DNA of 64,000 nucleotides from Linanthus parryae (Eukaryota > Streptophyta > Magnoliopsida > Ericales > Polemoniaceae), in NCBI GenBank assembly GCA_023055425.1, contig JALGPY010000002.1, positions 45,921,821-45,985,820 on the forward strand, in the 5' to 3' direction. Below, piece after piece: positions 10,802 through 21,809 of the stretch (within the stretch, counting starts at the first letter, position 1; each line of letters opens with the position of its first letter). The notes beneath the pieces are model-generated. The model saw only the letters and a program-made list of their open reading frames with translations. It was not told where the DNA came from and did not search any database. The position numbers and the translations under genes were made by a program.

Positions 10802-11431
10802 ATGGCTAGAACTAAGCATACAGCAAGGAAGCGTGTGTTGCCAGTAGAGAAGCATCCTGTTGTGACACGTTGGGTTGAAGGTGAAGATTTTCCAGATTTT
10901 CGTGACCGCGTGGTTCAATATTGTGAAGATAGATTCCGAGCCTTAGAATTCCCTCGATATAGAAATCCAGATTTTCAGGCTTACTGTATGGTGAAGGCAT
11001 TACCTATGAAACCGATGTTTGGGGATATTATTACAAAATATAGCAACATCATGGGCAGGATGAATCGTTTGAATGATAGGGATTATCGTTGCCAAGGTGA
11101 ATGGACGGTAAGTGCAGATTTCATATGCAAGTTGTTGATGGAGACTTACCTTAAGTGGCAAAGTTATACAGTTATTGAGATTAAGTCCAGTGATGAAGAA
11201 GACGTGATCTACATAAGCTCTAGTGATGAGAAAGAAGTGATTATTATAGATTCTAGTGACGATGAAGAAGTAGGAGAAGATCCGATGGAAGATGTCGATG
11301 AATACCCTGAGATTGAAGAAGATCCCATGGAATATGAAGAAAGTGAAGAAGACCCTAGTGAAGATGAAGAGCACGAGTATGATTCCGATGAAGAGGAAGA
11401 GATGGACGAAAGCGATGAGGACGACGATTAA
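10802..11431 (+). CDS. Extra retrotransposon ORF: histone-H3-tail mimic with SUMO-interaction-like repeats and acidic tail
   Basis: An intact 209-residue frame (ATG 10802, TAA 11429-11431) lies between the primer-binding site and gag, where standard chromoviruses have no gene. Seen directly: residues 2-10 read ARTKHTARK, against ARTKQTARK in histone H3, with one change at Q5 and lysines at the K4 and K9 positions. Residues 20-120 form a mixed, probably globular region rich in aromatic and basic residues, with no family I recognise. Residues 124-156 are three exact-length 11-residue repeats (VIEI, VIYI and VIII, each followed by serines and acids), matching SUMO-interaction motifs. Residues 157-209 are almost all D, E, P and S with EDPME repeats. 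Inference: a nuclear protein that engages H3-tail readers or modifiers and SUMOylated chromatin proteins. The acidic tail alone could instead bind histones as in histone chaperones. It remains intact although gag-pol is broken. Confidence 0.8.
   Translation: MARTKHTARKRVLPVEKHPVVTRWVEGEDFPDFRDRVVQYCEDRFRALEFPRYRNPDFQAYCMVKALPMKPMFGDIITKYSNIMGRMNRLNDRDYRCQGEWTVSADFICKLLMETYLKWQSYTVIEIKSSDEEDVIYISSSDEKEVIIIDSSDDEEVGEDPMEDVDEYPEIEEDPMEYEESEEDPSEDEEHEYDSDEEEEMDESDEDDD
11171..11269 (+). repeat. Three in-frame 33-bp repeats encoding SUMO-interaction-like motifs
   Basis: Residues 124-134, 135-145 and 146-156 of the extra ORF share the pattern V-I-x-I followed by x-S-S-D and acids, at a period of exactly 11 residues. 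This fits the hydrophobic-core type of SUMO-interaction motif with adjacent serines and acidic residues. Confidence 0.8.
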
Positions 11432-12456
11432 GCTTATTAGAGTTCTTTAGATTTCTTAGACTAGATACTTTAAGTTTTATTTATTGGTTTGAATAAGGCT
11501 CCATAGCCAAGCAACATTTGAAGTTTTAGAACGATTCTTGAATAGTCACTTTTGGACTAGAGTTAAATTCTTAGCGTTTTGCTTTGGGACGAAGAATGTT
11601 TTTGTTTTGAAGACCCGATTTGGGGAAGTTTTATAAATTTAGCCTTCTGAATTTTTGGAGTATGATTGGATGAATTAAGGTTGTGTTATGCTTGTTATCA
11701 TTAATTATGGGCTTAGAAAGTGTTCATGGAGTTAGAACGCGAAAACTTTGATTTTTGGGTGCTGTTGAATCTGCGCAGCAGTGAGTTTTCGTTGTAGCAG
11801 ACGTATTTAACTTTGGAGTTATTTTTCCTTGAATTTTTCCCAGAAAGTAGACATACCCAGGTAGCTCCCATAAAAATTTCAACCCCATACGAGTTCTGGA
11901 GAATTAGCTACGAATTTCCAAAGTTGACGGTTCTGTAGTAGAATTACAAAGTGACTAGCTGTAGTATTTCCGACTGTTGCCTATCTTCCAGATCTTGTTT
12001 TGACCTCAAAATTTTATGGCGACTATTAGACACGTTTGACTAACTTCCAGAGAAAGCCTAGCTCATTTTGAGAATTTTAAAGTCAGTTTAAGTCTTTTCA
12101 AAGTCGGTGTTTCTGTTCTGGTGGGCTGTGACAGCAGCTGTAGAGTTTCCTTTATATCTCGAGTTTTACAATTGATTTTGAATTGATCCTTCTTGATTAT
12201 GAAAGTAGACTCAGAGAGGGTGTTGCACACCAAAATTTGCAATTTTTTCTTGATTGATTGATCCTTTTTCCAATTTTGGAAGTAGATGAAAAGTTGAGAC
12301 GTGATCAGTCTATGTGGAAATACATGAGTAATTGAGTTAAATGATGGTCAATGTGTGACATTACTTGTTTAATTGTGCACTACGTGCCGTATATGCGTGA
12401 TTGTTCGTACTTCTTGGTACTTTATAAGTAATACAATAGGCTATAGTGTAGGGATT
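11432..12456 (+). other. Non-coding spacer between the extra ORF and gag
   Basis: About 1 kb without an open frame of note. It may carry translation or packaging signals, or splice sites allowing separate expression of the two ORFs, but I cannot identify any with confidence. Confidence 0.5.
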
Positions 12457-15400
12457 ATGACTGATAGACCACATCAATACTACACCAGGAGAAATCGCCA
12501 AGTACCAATGGCCGCACCAAACAACAACAACAACAACAATGAAATGGACCAATTCTTAGCCCAATTTGCGTAGATGGATCTGGATTTGAACAATGGAAAA
12601 CATAATGCAACTAAGTGTGCAAAGAAAGTGGCAGATATGAAGCCAGGGAACTTCATAGGCAATGAGGACCCTGTTGAGCTCGAGAATTGGATCGATGAGA
12701 TGGATAAGATCCTTGAGCTAGTTGAGTGTCCCGAAGACCGCAAGGTGGTTTGCGCGGCATTTTACTTGAAGAACGAAGCTAATACATGGTGGAGGAGTAC
12801 GCGCCAGAACTTTTTGGCGCAACCCAATTTCAATTGGGAGGCTCTTCAAACCGCACTTCGCACTCGCTTTTACCCGGACCATGTCCAGGATCAAAAGTAC
12901 TTAGACTTTGTGAATCTGACACAAGGAAACGGTTCCGTGACCGAGTACTTCAAGAAATTCATGGAATTATCCCGATTCGCAGGTCAGCTGATGCCTGATG
13001 AAGCGACTAAAGTCAGGAAGTTCATGTCTGGTCTCGAACTTCATCTGCAGAAAGACTTGATGTGCAGGACGTACGATACGCTACAGGAAGCTTATGATAG
13101 GGCTGCAGCCGTTTGGCGTATTCAAGAGGCACAAGATGAGAAGCGTGGGAAACGCAAGGTTGAGAACGCCGTGGGCTATGGAAACAATCAAGGTAGGACT
13201 AATCAAGGTAGTCAGGACAAAAGGTTTAAGCCTAACCACGGAGGAAGTAACCAAGGACAGTGTCGTGGTAACAAGCAGAATAATGGAGATGAGCAATCTC
13301 GCCGTTATATCTGCAAGAAGTGCCAACAGAATCATCCAGGAAAGGACTGTCAAGGAAACCTTGTCACTTGCTACCACTGTGGCAAGAAGGGTCATCGTTC
13401 GTTTGAGTGTCGAGTAAAACCAATTGGAAACCAACTAGGGAACCAAGGAGGCAATTACCAAGGAACCCGACAGTTCAACAACAACAATCTGGGCAGAAAC
13501 AGGAACTATGGGAACTACAACAACAATAATGGAGGCAAAAATTATGGTAGACAACAAGTGAACAACCAAAGCAATGGGAGGAACAATGGAGTTCAGAACG
13601 GGAATAGGAACAACAACACTCCAGCTAACGCCAACAACAATGGGACTGGTACGGCAGGAACTACCGCACAAAATGGGAATATTGCAAGGATCGCTGTCAT
13701 GAGCAGGACTGAAGCGGAAGCAGCAAACGGAGTAGTCACTGGTACATTTCTTGTTCATGATCAACCAGCTTTTACTTTATTTGATTCCGGAGCTTCGTAT
13801 TCGTTTATATCGTCATCGTTTGTGGAAAAATTGAGTCTCAATAAGCCGTCTAGAATATCCATCCCCGTAGCTACCCCAACCGGTCATGTAACAGTATGTG
13901 ACGAAATTTTTGAAGGAGTAGAAGTTAAGATTTCGGCTAGTACCCTACCAGCGAACCTGATACAGTTTGATCTTGGAGGGATAGATGTTATATTGGGAAT
14001 GGATTGGCTGGGAAAATATCGTGCAGTAATAGACTGCCACGATCAGAAGATAAGGCTTAAAGGTCCAAAAGGAGAAAAAGTTTCTTACCGTGGTATCACA
14101 AAAGAACCATGTATCCGACTAGTGTCAGTCTTGACCATAGTCAACCAAGTAAAGAAAGGGAATAGTGCTTATTTGTGCTATATTCAAGACACATCTAAGA
14201 AGGAGAATGTGCTAGAAGAAATACCAATCGTTAGAGATTTTCCCGATGTGTTCCCGGACGAAATTCCAGGAATGCCACCTAGAAGAGAGATCGAATTTAC
14301 TATGGATCTAACTCCTGGAACAGCTCCAATTTCAAAGGCACCGTATAGAATGGCGCCAGTAGAGTTGAAGGAACTTAAGGATCAGTTGCAAGAGTTACTC
14401 CAAAGGGGTTATATAAGACCGAGTGTTTCCCCTTGGGGCGCACCGGTACTGTTTGTGAAGAAGAAGGACGGAAGCTTCAGGTTGTGCATTGACTATAGGG
14501 AGTTGAATAGCGCAACAATCAAGAACAAATACCCTTTACCCCGAATTGACGATTTGTTTGATCAATTACAAGGGGCGAGTGTTTTCTCAAAGATAGACTT
14601 GAGATCAGGGTATCACCAGCTTCGAGTAGCCGAGGAGGACATACCAAAGACAGCCTTTAGGACAAGGTATGGACACTACGAGTTTACCGTTATGCCTTTT
14701 GGTCTAACCAATGCTCCAGCAGTATTTATGGATCTAATGAATCGTGTTATGAGAACGTTTCTAGATCGTTTCGTGGTCGTCTTTATTGATGACATCCTTG
14801 TTTATTCAAAGAGCGAGGAAGAACACGAAGAACACCTCAAAGAAGTGTTAGAAACCTTGAGACATGAGAAGTTATATGCTAAACTCTCGAAGTGTGAATT
14901 TTGGCTAAAACACGTTCCATTTTTGGGTCACATAATTTCCAAGGAAGGAATATCCGTGGATCCAGGAAAGATATCAGCAGTTAAAGATTGGCCTACTCCG
15001 AAGAATGTGTCCGAAGTAAGAAGTTTTCTCGGATTGGCAGGATATTACAGACGTTTCGTGAAAGATTTCTCGAAGATCGCTAGACCGCTTACTACACTAA
15101 CCAAGAAGACGGTAAGGTATAAGTGGAGCGAAGATTGTGAAGAAGCATTCCAGACACTGAAGGAAAAGTTAACGACCGCACCTGTCTTAGCTTTACCCAA
15201 TGATTCTGGCGAATTTGATGTTTACAGTGACGCATCGAAGAAGGGTTTAGGATGCGTGCTTATGCAAGATAGAAGAGTTATTGCTTATGCTTCAAGACAA
15301 TTGAAAACTCATGAAGAGAACTATGCTACGCATGACTTAGAGCTTGCAGCTATAGTGTTTGCATTAAAGATATGGAGACATCACTTGTATGGATCTGTGT

Positions 15401-17127
15401 GTAGATTGTAAACGGATCATAGCAGTCTCAAGTACATCTTCACACAGAAAGAGCTAAACAACAGGCAAAGACGTTGGTTAGAAGTCATAAAGGATTATGA
15501 TTTGCGTATCCAATACCATGAAGGGAAGGAAAACGTAGTAGCTAATGCGTTAAGCCGAAAGTCGAGCCATACTTTGGATACTATGCTAGTTTTACCAGAT
15601 CGGCTATGCCGAGAGTTCCGAAAACTTGGAATTGAAGTAGTGAAACAAGGAGAAGTAAAGAATATCCTTGGGAATATGACAGTTGTGCCAGATGTCTTAG
15701 AAGAGATAAGGAGTAACCAGCCAGGAGATGTGAAGCTGGAAAGGATAAAGAAGAAGATTGCAGAAGGCCAAGCAAAAGATTTCAAAATCCATGAAGATGG
15801 AAGTATCCGTTACAAAGGAAGATGGTGTGTACCACATAAGTGTACGGAAACTAAGGAGAAGTTGATGCGTGAGGCGCACAACACACCCTACTCAGTACAT
15901 CCAGGAGGTGACAAACTTTATAAGGACATGAAGAAGACGTTTTGGTGGCCTAACATGAAGAAAGAAGTGGCAGAATTTGTGGTCTAACTTGTCAAAAGGT
16001 GAAGTTTGAACATAAAAGAATGGGAGGCTTAGTACAACCATTAGATGTCCCAGTTTGGAAGTGGGATTCTATTTTGATGGATTTCGTAACTGCGTTACCG
16101 ACATCAAAGAATGGACTGAATCAGATTTGGGTCGTAGTTGACAGATTGACCAAGACAGCAAGGTTTATCCCGATGAAAGACACATGGAATATGGAACAAA
16201 GAGCTGATGCGTATATGAAGAACATTGTAAGGTATCATGGAGTACCAAGCTCTATAGTTTCCGACAGAGATCCCAATTTTCTTTCTCACTTCTGGAAAGC
16301 ACTTCAGGAGGCACTGGGAACTCAATTGAAGTTTAGCACGGCATTTCACCCGGCTACAGATGGACAAACCGAAAGAACAATACAAACGTTGGAAGATATG
16401 CTAAGATCGTGTGTTATGGATTTTCAAGGTTCATGGGTTGATAGATTACCTTTGATAGAATTCTCCTACAACAACAGTTATCATGCCAGTATTGGAATGG
16501 CACCACATGAAGCGTTGTATGGAAGGAAGTGTAGGACACCGTTGTGTTGGAACGACATAAGTGAGACGATAGTAATTGGTCCACAACTTATCGAAGAGAT
16601 GACAGATCAAGTGAGACTTATACAGCAGCGAATGAAGGCAGCGCAGGATAGACAGAAATCTTACGCTGATCAGAAGAGAAGACCGTTGGAATTTCAAGTT
16701 GGAGAAAAAGCATTTCTTAAAGTATCACCAACTAAAGGAGTCATGAGGTTCAATCAGAAAGGGAAGTTGAGCCCGAAATTCATTGGACCATATGATGTTA
16801 TAGAAAAGATTGGAGAAGTGGCTTATCGATTGGATTTACCGTCGAATTTAGGTCGTGTTCATAACGTATTTCACGTATCACAGCTGAAGAAGTATATGCC
16901 TGATGCATCTCATGTATTAGATCCCGAACCAGTAGAACTGGACCCGTCTTTGAGTTATGAAGAACAACCTGTCAAGATTTTAGACACCAAGACAAGGACC
17001 ACCCGTAACAAGAGTGTCAAGATTGTAAAAGTCTTATGGACTAACCACCTCACTGAAGAGGCAACTTAGGAAGCGGAAGATGATATGAGGAAGAAGTACC
17101 CTCACTTGTTTGACGAGGTACCTTGAG
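12457..17127 (+). pseudogene. Chromovirus gag-pol polyprotein with four breaks
   Basis: Gag starts at ATG 12457. In order: a TAG at 12571-12573, then an uninterrupted frame 12574-15411. This holds the retrotransposon gag domain (about 12634-13130), two zinc-knuckle-like CCHC motifs (one at 13369-13410), an Asn/Gly-rich linker, the protease active site FDSGAS (about 13780), reverse transcriptase with FIDDIL (14782-14799), and RNase H starting YSDAS (about 15226). A TAA at 15409-15411 interrupts RNase H, and the same frame resumes to 15987. At about 15980-15988 a short deletion shifts the frame and removes one cysteine of the integrase HHCC zinc finger. The integrase core with D, D and E (about 16077, 16263, 16367) follows in 15999-17069. 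A TAG at 17067-17069 cuts off the last ~19 residues of a chromodomain-like tail, which would finish at 17127. The enzyme set is recognisable but cannot be made as one protein. Confidence 0.92.
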
Positions 17128-17282
17128 TTACGAGGACGTCACTCCTCTAAGGGGGAGAGGATGTAATCCTTCGTTTTTCTCTAATACAATACTACTTATA
17201 GTATATTGCATATCATTCATGACCTAGGTTGCATTTAGTAGTCGTACTAGTGAGGGAAGGTGTATACCTTTGTGTGGTTAAA

Positions 17283-17374
17283 GTTTAGTTTAAAACTTCA
17301 AGGACAGTTTCTCTTTTAGGAGGGAGGTTTTTGTTTAAACTTCGAGGACGAAGTTCTCTTTAAGGAGGGAAGGA
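17283..17374 (+). promoter_or_regulatory. Polypurine tract with an upstream duplicate
   Basis: AAGGAGGGAAGGA ends at 17374, directly before the 3' LTR, and is the expected plus-strand primer. A diverged copy of the same ~45-bp block (TTAAAACTTCAAGGAC...TTTAGGAGGGAGG) precedes it at about 17288-17330, so the tract region is duplicated. Confidence 0.85.
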
Positions 17375-19662
17375 TGAAATACCCCGTTTTGTGACTACGG
17401 GTATTTTGTGATATTAATATAAGTTTTGGGAAGTTAAAGTAATTATAGAGAGTTAATTATAATGCTTTGAGAGTTTGGGGGGAACTTTGTGACTTTAATC
17501 AAAGGTTTTAGTGTCTTTTACTTGAGTTTGGGGGAGGTGTTTGTCTCTTGGCAAAACTAAGGGGAAATAAGTGTCTTTTGACCTAAATTTCTTCCTACAA
17601 TAAAAGTTTCCTAATCCAAGAGGGTTTCCTACTTATGAAGTTAATTTTAATTCTAACTCTCATAAAAACCCTCATTCTCCTATTTTTCCTAATCTCTCTC
17701 ACTCTCCCTACTCTACCCGTCCCTCTCTCACTCTCTCTCTCCCTTGTGACCGACGGCAGCCACCCCACCGCCGCCGCCGCTCTCTCTCTCTCTTTTCCGG
17801 CAAGGTAACTCTCTCTCTCTCTCTCTTTTTCTCTTTTCTTTTTTTTCTTTTCTCTTTTCTCTCTTTCTTTCTCCCTATCCCCGTCCGCCTCTCTCTCCGT
17901 CCGCCTCCATGGGCGGCGGGTTGAGCGGGTTGGGTTGTTTCGTTTCTTTTTCTCTTTTCTTTGTTGATCTCTTGATCTTGTGATCACTTGTTCATGATTC
18001 ATGTATGTTGCATGCAATCTCTAAATTTCAGTTTGTTATGGTTAGGATCATTGTTCATGGATTCGTAAGATTTATTATCAAGTTTTAGGGTTTATCATGT
18101 TCTTGAGTGTTGGGAAGAAACCCTAGTTTGAAAGGGAAGTTTGATTGAATGATTTGGGAGTTTGAATGATCATATTAGGTGGATAACAATCTGATTTGAA
18201 TGTGGGAATCATGTTATATTAGGTTTAGTATGATTATAGGATGAACTAGATGCTTGGGGGAAAAGTTTCATGAAGATTGACAATTCCCGTATGGATATTT
18301 TGAATGAAGTTGGAAACTTGAAACTAGTGTAACTTTTGATTCAGGAATCGAAATTAAGATCCGTTTGAGGCTAAACTTATTATTTCGAACGTTTTGAATC
18401 CAATGGAACTGTTTCTAGACCATGATCTGTTAGGTAAACTGGAGTAATAGAATTGGTGGAGTTATGATGGATTATGCATACTTTAGGATAAGGGTTTTTG
18501 AGGCAAAGCTTTAAGCTTATTTTGGAGCGTGAATTGAATGAGATGTTGGGGAAGTGTTAGAACCCTAAACCATGGACTATCATATGCATGTAATTAGTAT
18601 AGCAAATATATTGCTAGAATATTGGTTTGATTAGCATATTGTTATGTGTAGGTAACGAGTTCGTCGACGACGAGTACGTAGAGTACGTTGATTGATTGCT
18701 ATTATTGGAATTTGCTTTGAGGTAAGTAAATGTGCCAAGCCTAGTGTGCTTATCTCCTTCGTGTCAAACGAATATTTGATTTATTACGTCTCAAAATGTG
18801 TTTACATGATACATGACTTGGAATATGTGATTTCTACTTGTTAAATGTTTTTGACGAAAACATCACCATGATAATGAATGAACTAATACGTAAAGTGGAA
18901 GATGTTGTGCGGGACGTTATTATTCTTTGGGCGGTGTTGGCTGCGGTCCCGTCTCTTTTAATCCGGTTGCAAGTCCCCGGACAATAACATGTACTCACTC
19001 CTCTGACCGGCGTAGTCTTTGGGGGGTGTCGACACTTAAGGTCATGCACGCTGTAGTATTTGGTTTTCCCCGTCACAACAAAGTAATAATGGATTTGTTT
19101 GGTTTTGTTAACGGAACGAAGTTAACACTGGATTTGGATTTTTCCTAATAATATGGAAATTGATTTGGAAATATATTATGGAATTGAGAACTCTTATGTT
19201 TTGAAACAAGAGTCAACTTTATTACTGCTGTGTTTGCGAAAAACTCTTACTTACAAATGAGTCTTGTTTTATAACTATCCATCATCGTTTTACATGTTTG
19301 GATGTTTGCTTACCAGTATTTCAATGCTGATTTTGTACTGTGGTGTTTCTTTTTCATTCCGCACCACAGGTTTAGAGGAAGGTTATCGGGCGTAGAAAGG
19401 GACGCGCATCACATGGGACGACATTAGTAGTATTGTTTTATTTGAATTGAACTCTTTAGTAGTTTAAACGCTTTAGTTGTTATTGCCGGTTTGTGGCTAG
19501 GACGAAGGTTTTCGATAATACATTATTTTAATTGGATTTAATTTATTATTGTGGATGTGTGTGCTTGTGAACCATGTTATAAAATCTCCTTGTATCCGGG
19601 CTCCTCTCGGGTACGGAGTGACATCCCCGGGTCTCCGGCTTGGGCCATTTGGGGGTGTTACA
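17375..19662 (+). repeat. 3' LTR of the chromovirus
   Basis: 2288 bp, the same start and end as the 5' LTR and about 99.8% identical to it by eye. Its end abuts the second copy of the target duplication, AAACC. It provides the polyadenylation region of the element and could carry promoter activity toward the interrupted RPA-like gene. Confidence 0.95.
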
Positions 19663-20255
19663 AAACCACTTGGTTCAATGCATGTAACCGTTGCAATCGT
19701 GAACGTCGACGTCCATACTGTCCCGTATGTAATGACATACAATGCGACACAACCCCCAGGTTGATTATTTCATACCTGATGAATACATTAAAATTAACGA
19801 AATCCATTGGCTACAATTGAACACTACCAGTTCACACATCACATGTACATTCGTGTATAATATGATTACATACCATTTTCACAGATGCCGAGTTATGGTG
19901 GAACTGCGAGATGACACTGGAATAATGGATGTGATGATTTTCGGCCAGGCTGCGGAGACCCTTCTCCGAAACACAGCTGAAAATCTGGCAGCAATGACAC
20001 CACATGTATTACCTAACTTGCTCCGAAAAACTACAACCACAGTGCAGTACTTACTCATATGAAATATGCAGCTGCTCATAGTTATGTAATACACAAATAA
20101 CGTCATTATTTTCTCAGGAACAAGAAGCTCTACTGGTTGGCTTGAACATGGAAAATGCAAATGAAAATGTGTATGTTCGCGTGTTCAAATGCACGCCGCC
20201 AAACAACCACAGGGTAACTAAATGGGTTGTGAAAGAAGTTCAGTATGCATGGTAA

Positions 20256-20996
20256 ACAAATTGATATTCCATGCACAGTCGAAGACAATGCTGCTCAACA
20301 TCTGAAGAGAAAGACCACCGAATGTTTGCCTCATTGCTGCTACACTGCATTGCACTATTCACAATGATGTTTCCTCTTTGTTGTGTTATGTTATAAATTG
20401 TACCAATATCTGCTTTTACCGCAAGTAATAATAAAGCGATACGGAGAAATCATATCTGTCGTTATAAAGTTAGCACGTCCTCGCTGAATTCAATATTTAC
20501 ACAATTTCTTTCGTCCATAACCGAATATAATCTGCACATCTAATATAGTACACCTGTTAATGAAAAACTTCAGCAACTTCAGTGTTCTGGATATGGCGTC
20601 AGTTCGCACATATTAGAAAACCTTGAATTGCAATGTATATATTCAGGATAGCGTTTACATAGAGAGTCAGCATCCTATATACACATATTCATACCACTTA
20701 TAATAAAAACCCTCTGTCATACATGTGAACAATGACAGCGTAGTTTACGGAACTCTTGTCGTTCATACACACATTCATACCACATATGAATCCAATGACA
20801 GTAAGTGAGTGCTGAATGTATAAACAGTCAAATTAAAAGAAACAAATTGCCTGACAAAGTCACGGACCAATTGTCCTGTTTTATCTGGCATTATCTACCA
20901 TGCATTTCACCTCACCTCTTCTATAAGAAAGCTATAGATCCATTATTCAACATAACAAGGAGCATAAACTATCTATTCATAGAATAAGCAGTTACA
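20256..20996. other. Intergenic between the RPA-like and RNase H-like genes
   Basis: Contains the RPA-like 3' UTR (AATAATAAAG near 20427 could serve as a poly-A signal) and, at the right, the likely promoter of the 20997 gene. No other gene is seen. Confidence 0.5.
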
Positions 20997-21809
20997 ATGT
21001 CAAGACACAGAAGAGCAGTCTCCGAGGAAGAAGTAACCAGTAATGAAACTATTGCAAGTTCCTCAGCTTCAAGTCCATCACTCTCGCAGTTTGTTACTGC
21101 AGCAACTCGATTTCAAGAAACACCTCCGCCTCCCATTTTGACTCCTCGCAGTAAGTTTCCTACCATGTTTTCGTATCTATGGTACTTTCAAAATGTAATG
21201 CGGCCACAATATTGTACGATATTGGTTAGCCAACAACATATCATATTTCCTGCTACATTAATTGAAATATAAACCTGATATATATCTTAATACTCATTTC
21301 TCTACCTTGAAGGAGTGATAAGGATAAGTGTGCATGGTTTTACCTCACCGGTAACCAATACCGGTGGAATCGGTGGTGTCTGCCGCGATGACAATGAAAA
21401 CTGGCAGCTTGGTTTCATAGGAAGAATTGATGGGGTCACTCAACTGGAAAGTGAGCTGTGGGCAATTTATCAAGGTATTCATTCAGCTTATGAAAATGAC
21501 TGGAAAGAAATCAAGATTGAGACCTCCAACTATGAGGCCAGCAAAATCTTTCATCTGCAGACTACTGCTCCACTATCGATGAGGCGCGAGATCCGTGATG
21601 GATATGCATTACTCAAACGAATGAAAATAGCCTTGATCCCTATCGAAAAACTGGAAAACAGCGTTGCAGAGCAGCTTGCATCTATGGGATCTCAACAAAG
21701 TGATCGTTTCAAAATATTATATGATGCTCCAGATATTATTCAAGATCTAATTGTTGAGGACAAATTAGAAAGTTGTAAGCGTTACACCTCCTCAACTGAC
21801 ACAGACTAA
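20997..21809 (+). CDS. RNase H-fold protein lacking catalytic residues, LINE-derived
   Basis: Two exons, 20997-21150 and 21313-21809 (TAA 21807-21809), with a 162-bp GT-AG intron whose phase joins cleanly at an Arg codon: 216 residues. The first ~50 are Ser/Pro-rich and probably disordered. The rest is an RVT_3-type RNase H fold with the (G)GIGGV turn, the SELWAIYQGI helix and the (K)IEI strand. Of the catalytic set, the glutamate (SELWA) remains, but the first aspartate position reads VHG and the (E)TDS position reads ETSN, so nuclease activity is unlikely. The C-terminal pattern (aPDIIQDLI..D) resembles the tail of the LINE RNase H at 33244-33681, supporting LINE descent. Being an open, spliced frame without its catalytic site, it may act as a binding protein or be slowly decaying. 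Confidence 0.6.

Larger units (their letters stand above)
8145..19662 (+). mobile_element. Ty3/gypsy chromovirus LTR retrotransposon (Tekay/Del-like), very recent
   Basis: The element runs from TG at 8145 to CA at 19662 (11,518 bp). It is flanked by a perfect 5-bp target duplication AAACC (8140-8144 and 19663-19667). Order: 5' LTR, tRNA-Met-type primer-binding site, an extra ORF, a ~1-kb spacer, gag-protease-RT-RNase H-integrase, polypurine tract, 3' LTR. The domain order (integrase after RNase H) defines Ty3/gypsy. The long LTRs and the chromodomain-like end of integrase point to the Tekay/Del chromovirus clade. It lies in an exon of the RPA-like gene, in the same orientation. The LTRs are nearly identical, yet the coding region has several breaks, so this copy is not autonomous. 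Confidence 0.97.
7764..20255 (+). pseudogene. RPA70-like single-strand-DNA-binding protein gene, split by a retrotransposon
   Basis: Supported exons are about 7764-7802, 8082-8144 (cut by the retrotransposon), 19668-19759, 19885-20005 and 20118-20255 (TAA). Phases match at every join. Skipping the element and one copy of its target duplication, the frame runs on from the codons before 8144 into those after 19667. The product has a lead-in PSKIADIRASL, then a zinc ribbon (C-x2-C-x8-C-x2-C: CNRC...CPVC), an OB-fold strand pair (VMVELRDDTG...VMIFG), a helix, and a C-terminal strand (VYVRVFKC). This is the arrangement of the zinc-ribbon DNA-binding domain C of RPA1, and of the RPA-like proteins that many plant Helitrons carry to coat single-stranded DNA. 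An 11.5-kb insertion within an exon should abolish the product. The first exon boundary is uncertain. Confidence 0.65.

Noticed and set aside
11000..11374. Minus-strand frame opposite the extra ORF, rich in F and I
   Set aside because: It is the complement of an acidic coding region, which always gives such a hydrophobic-looking frame.
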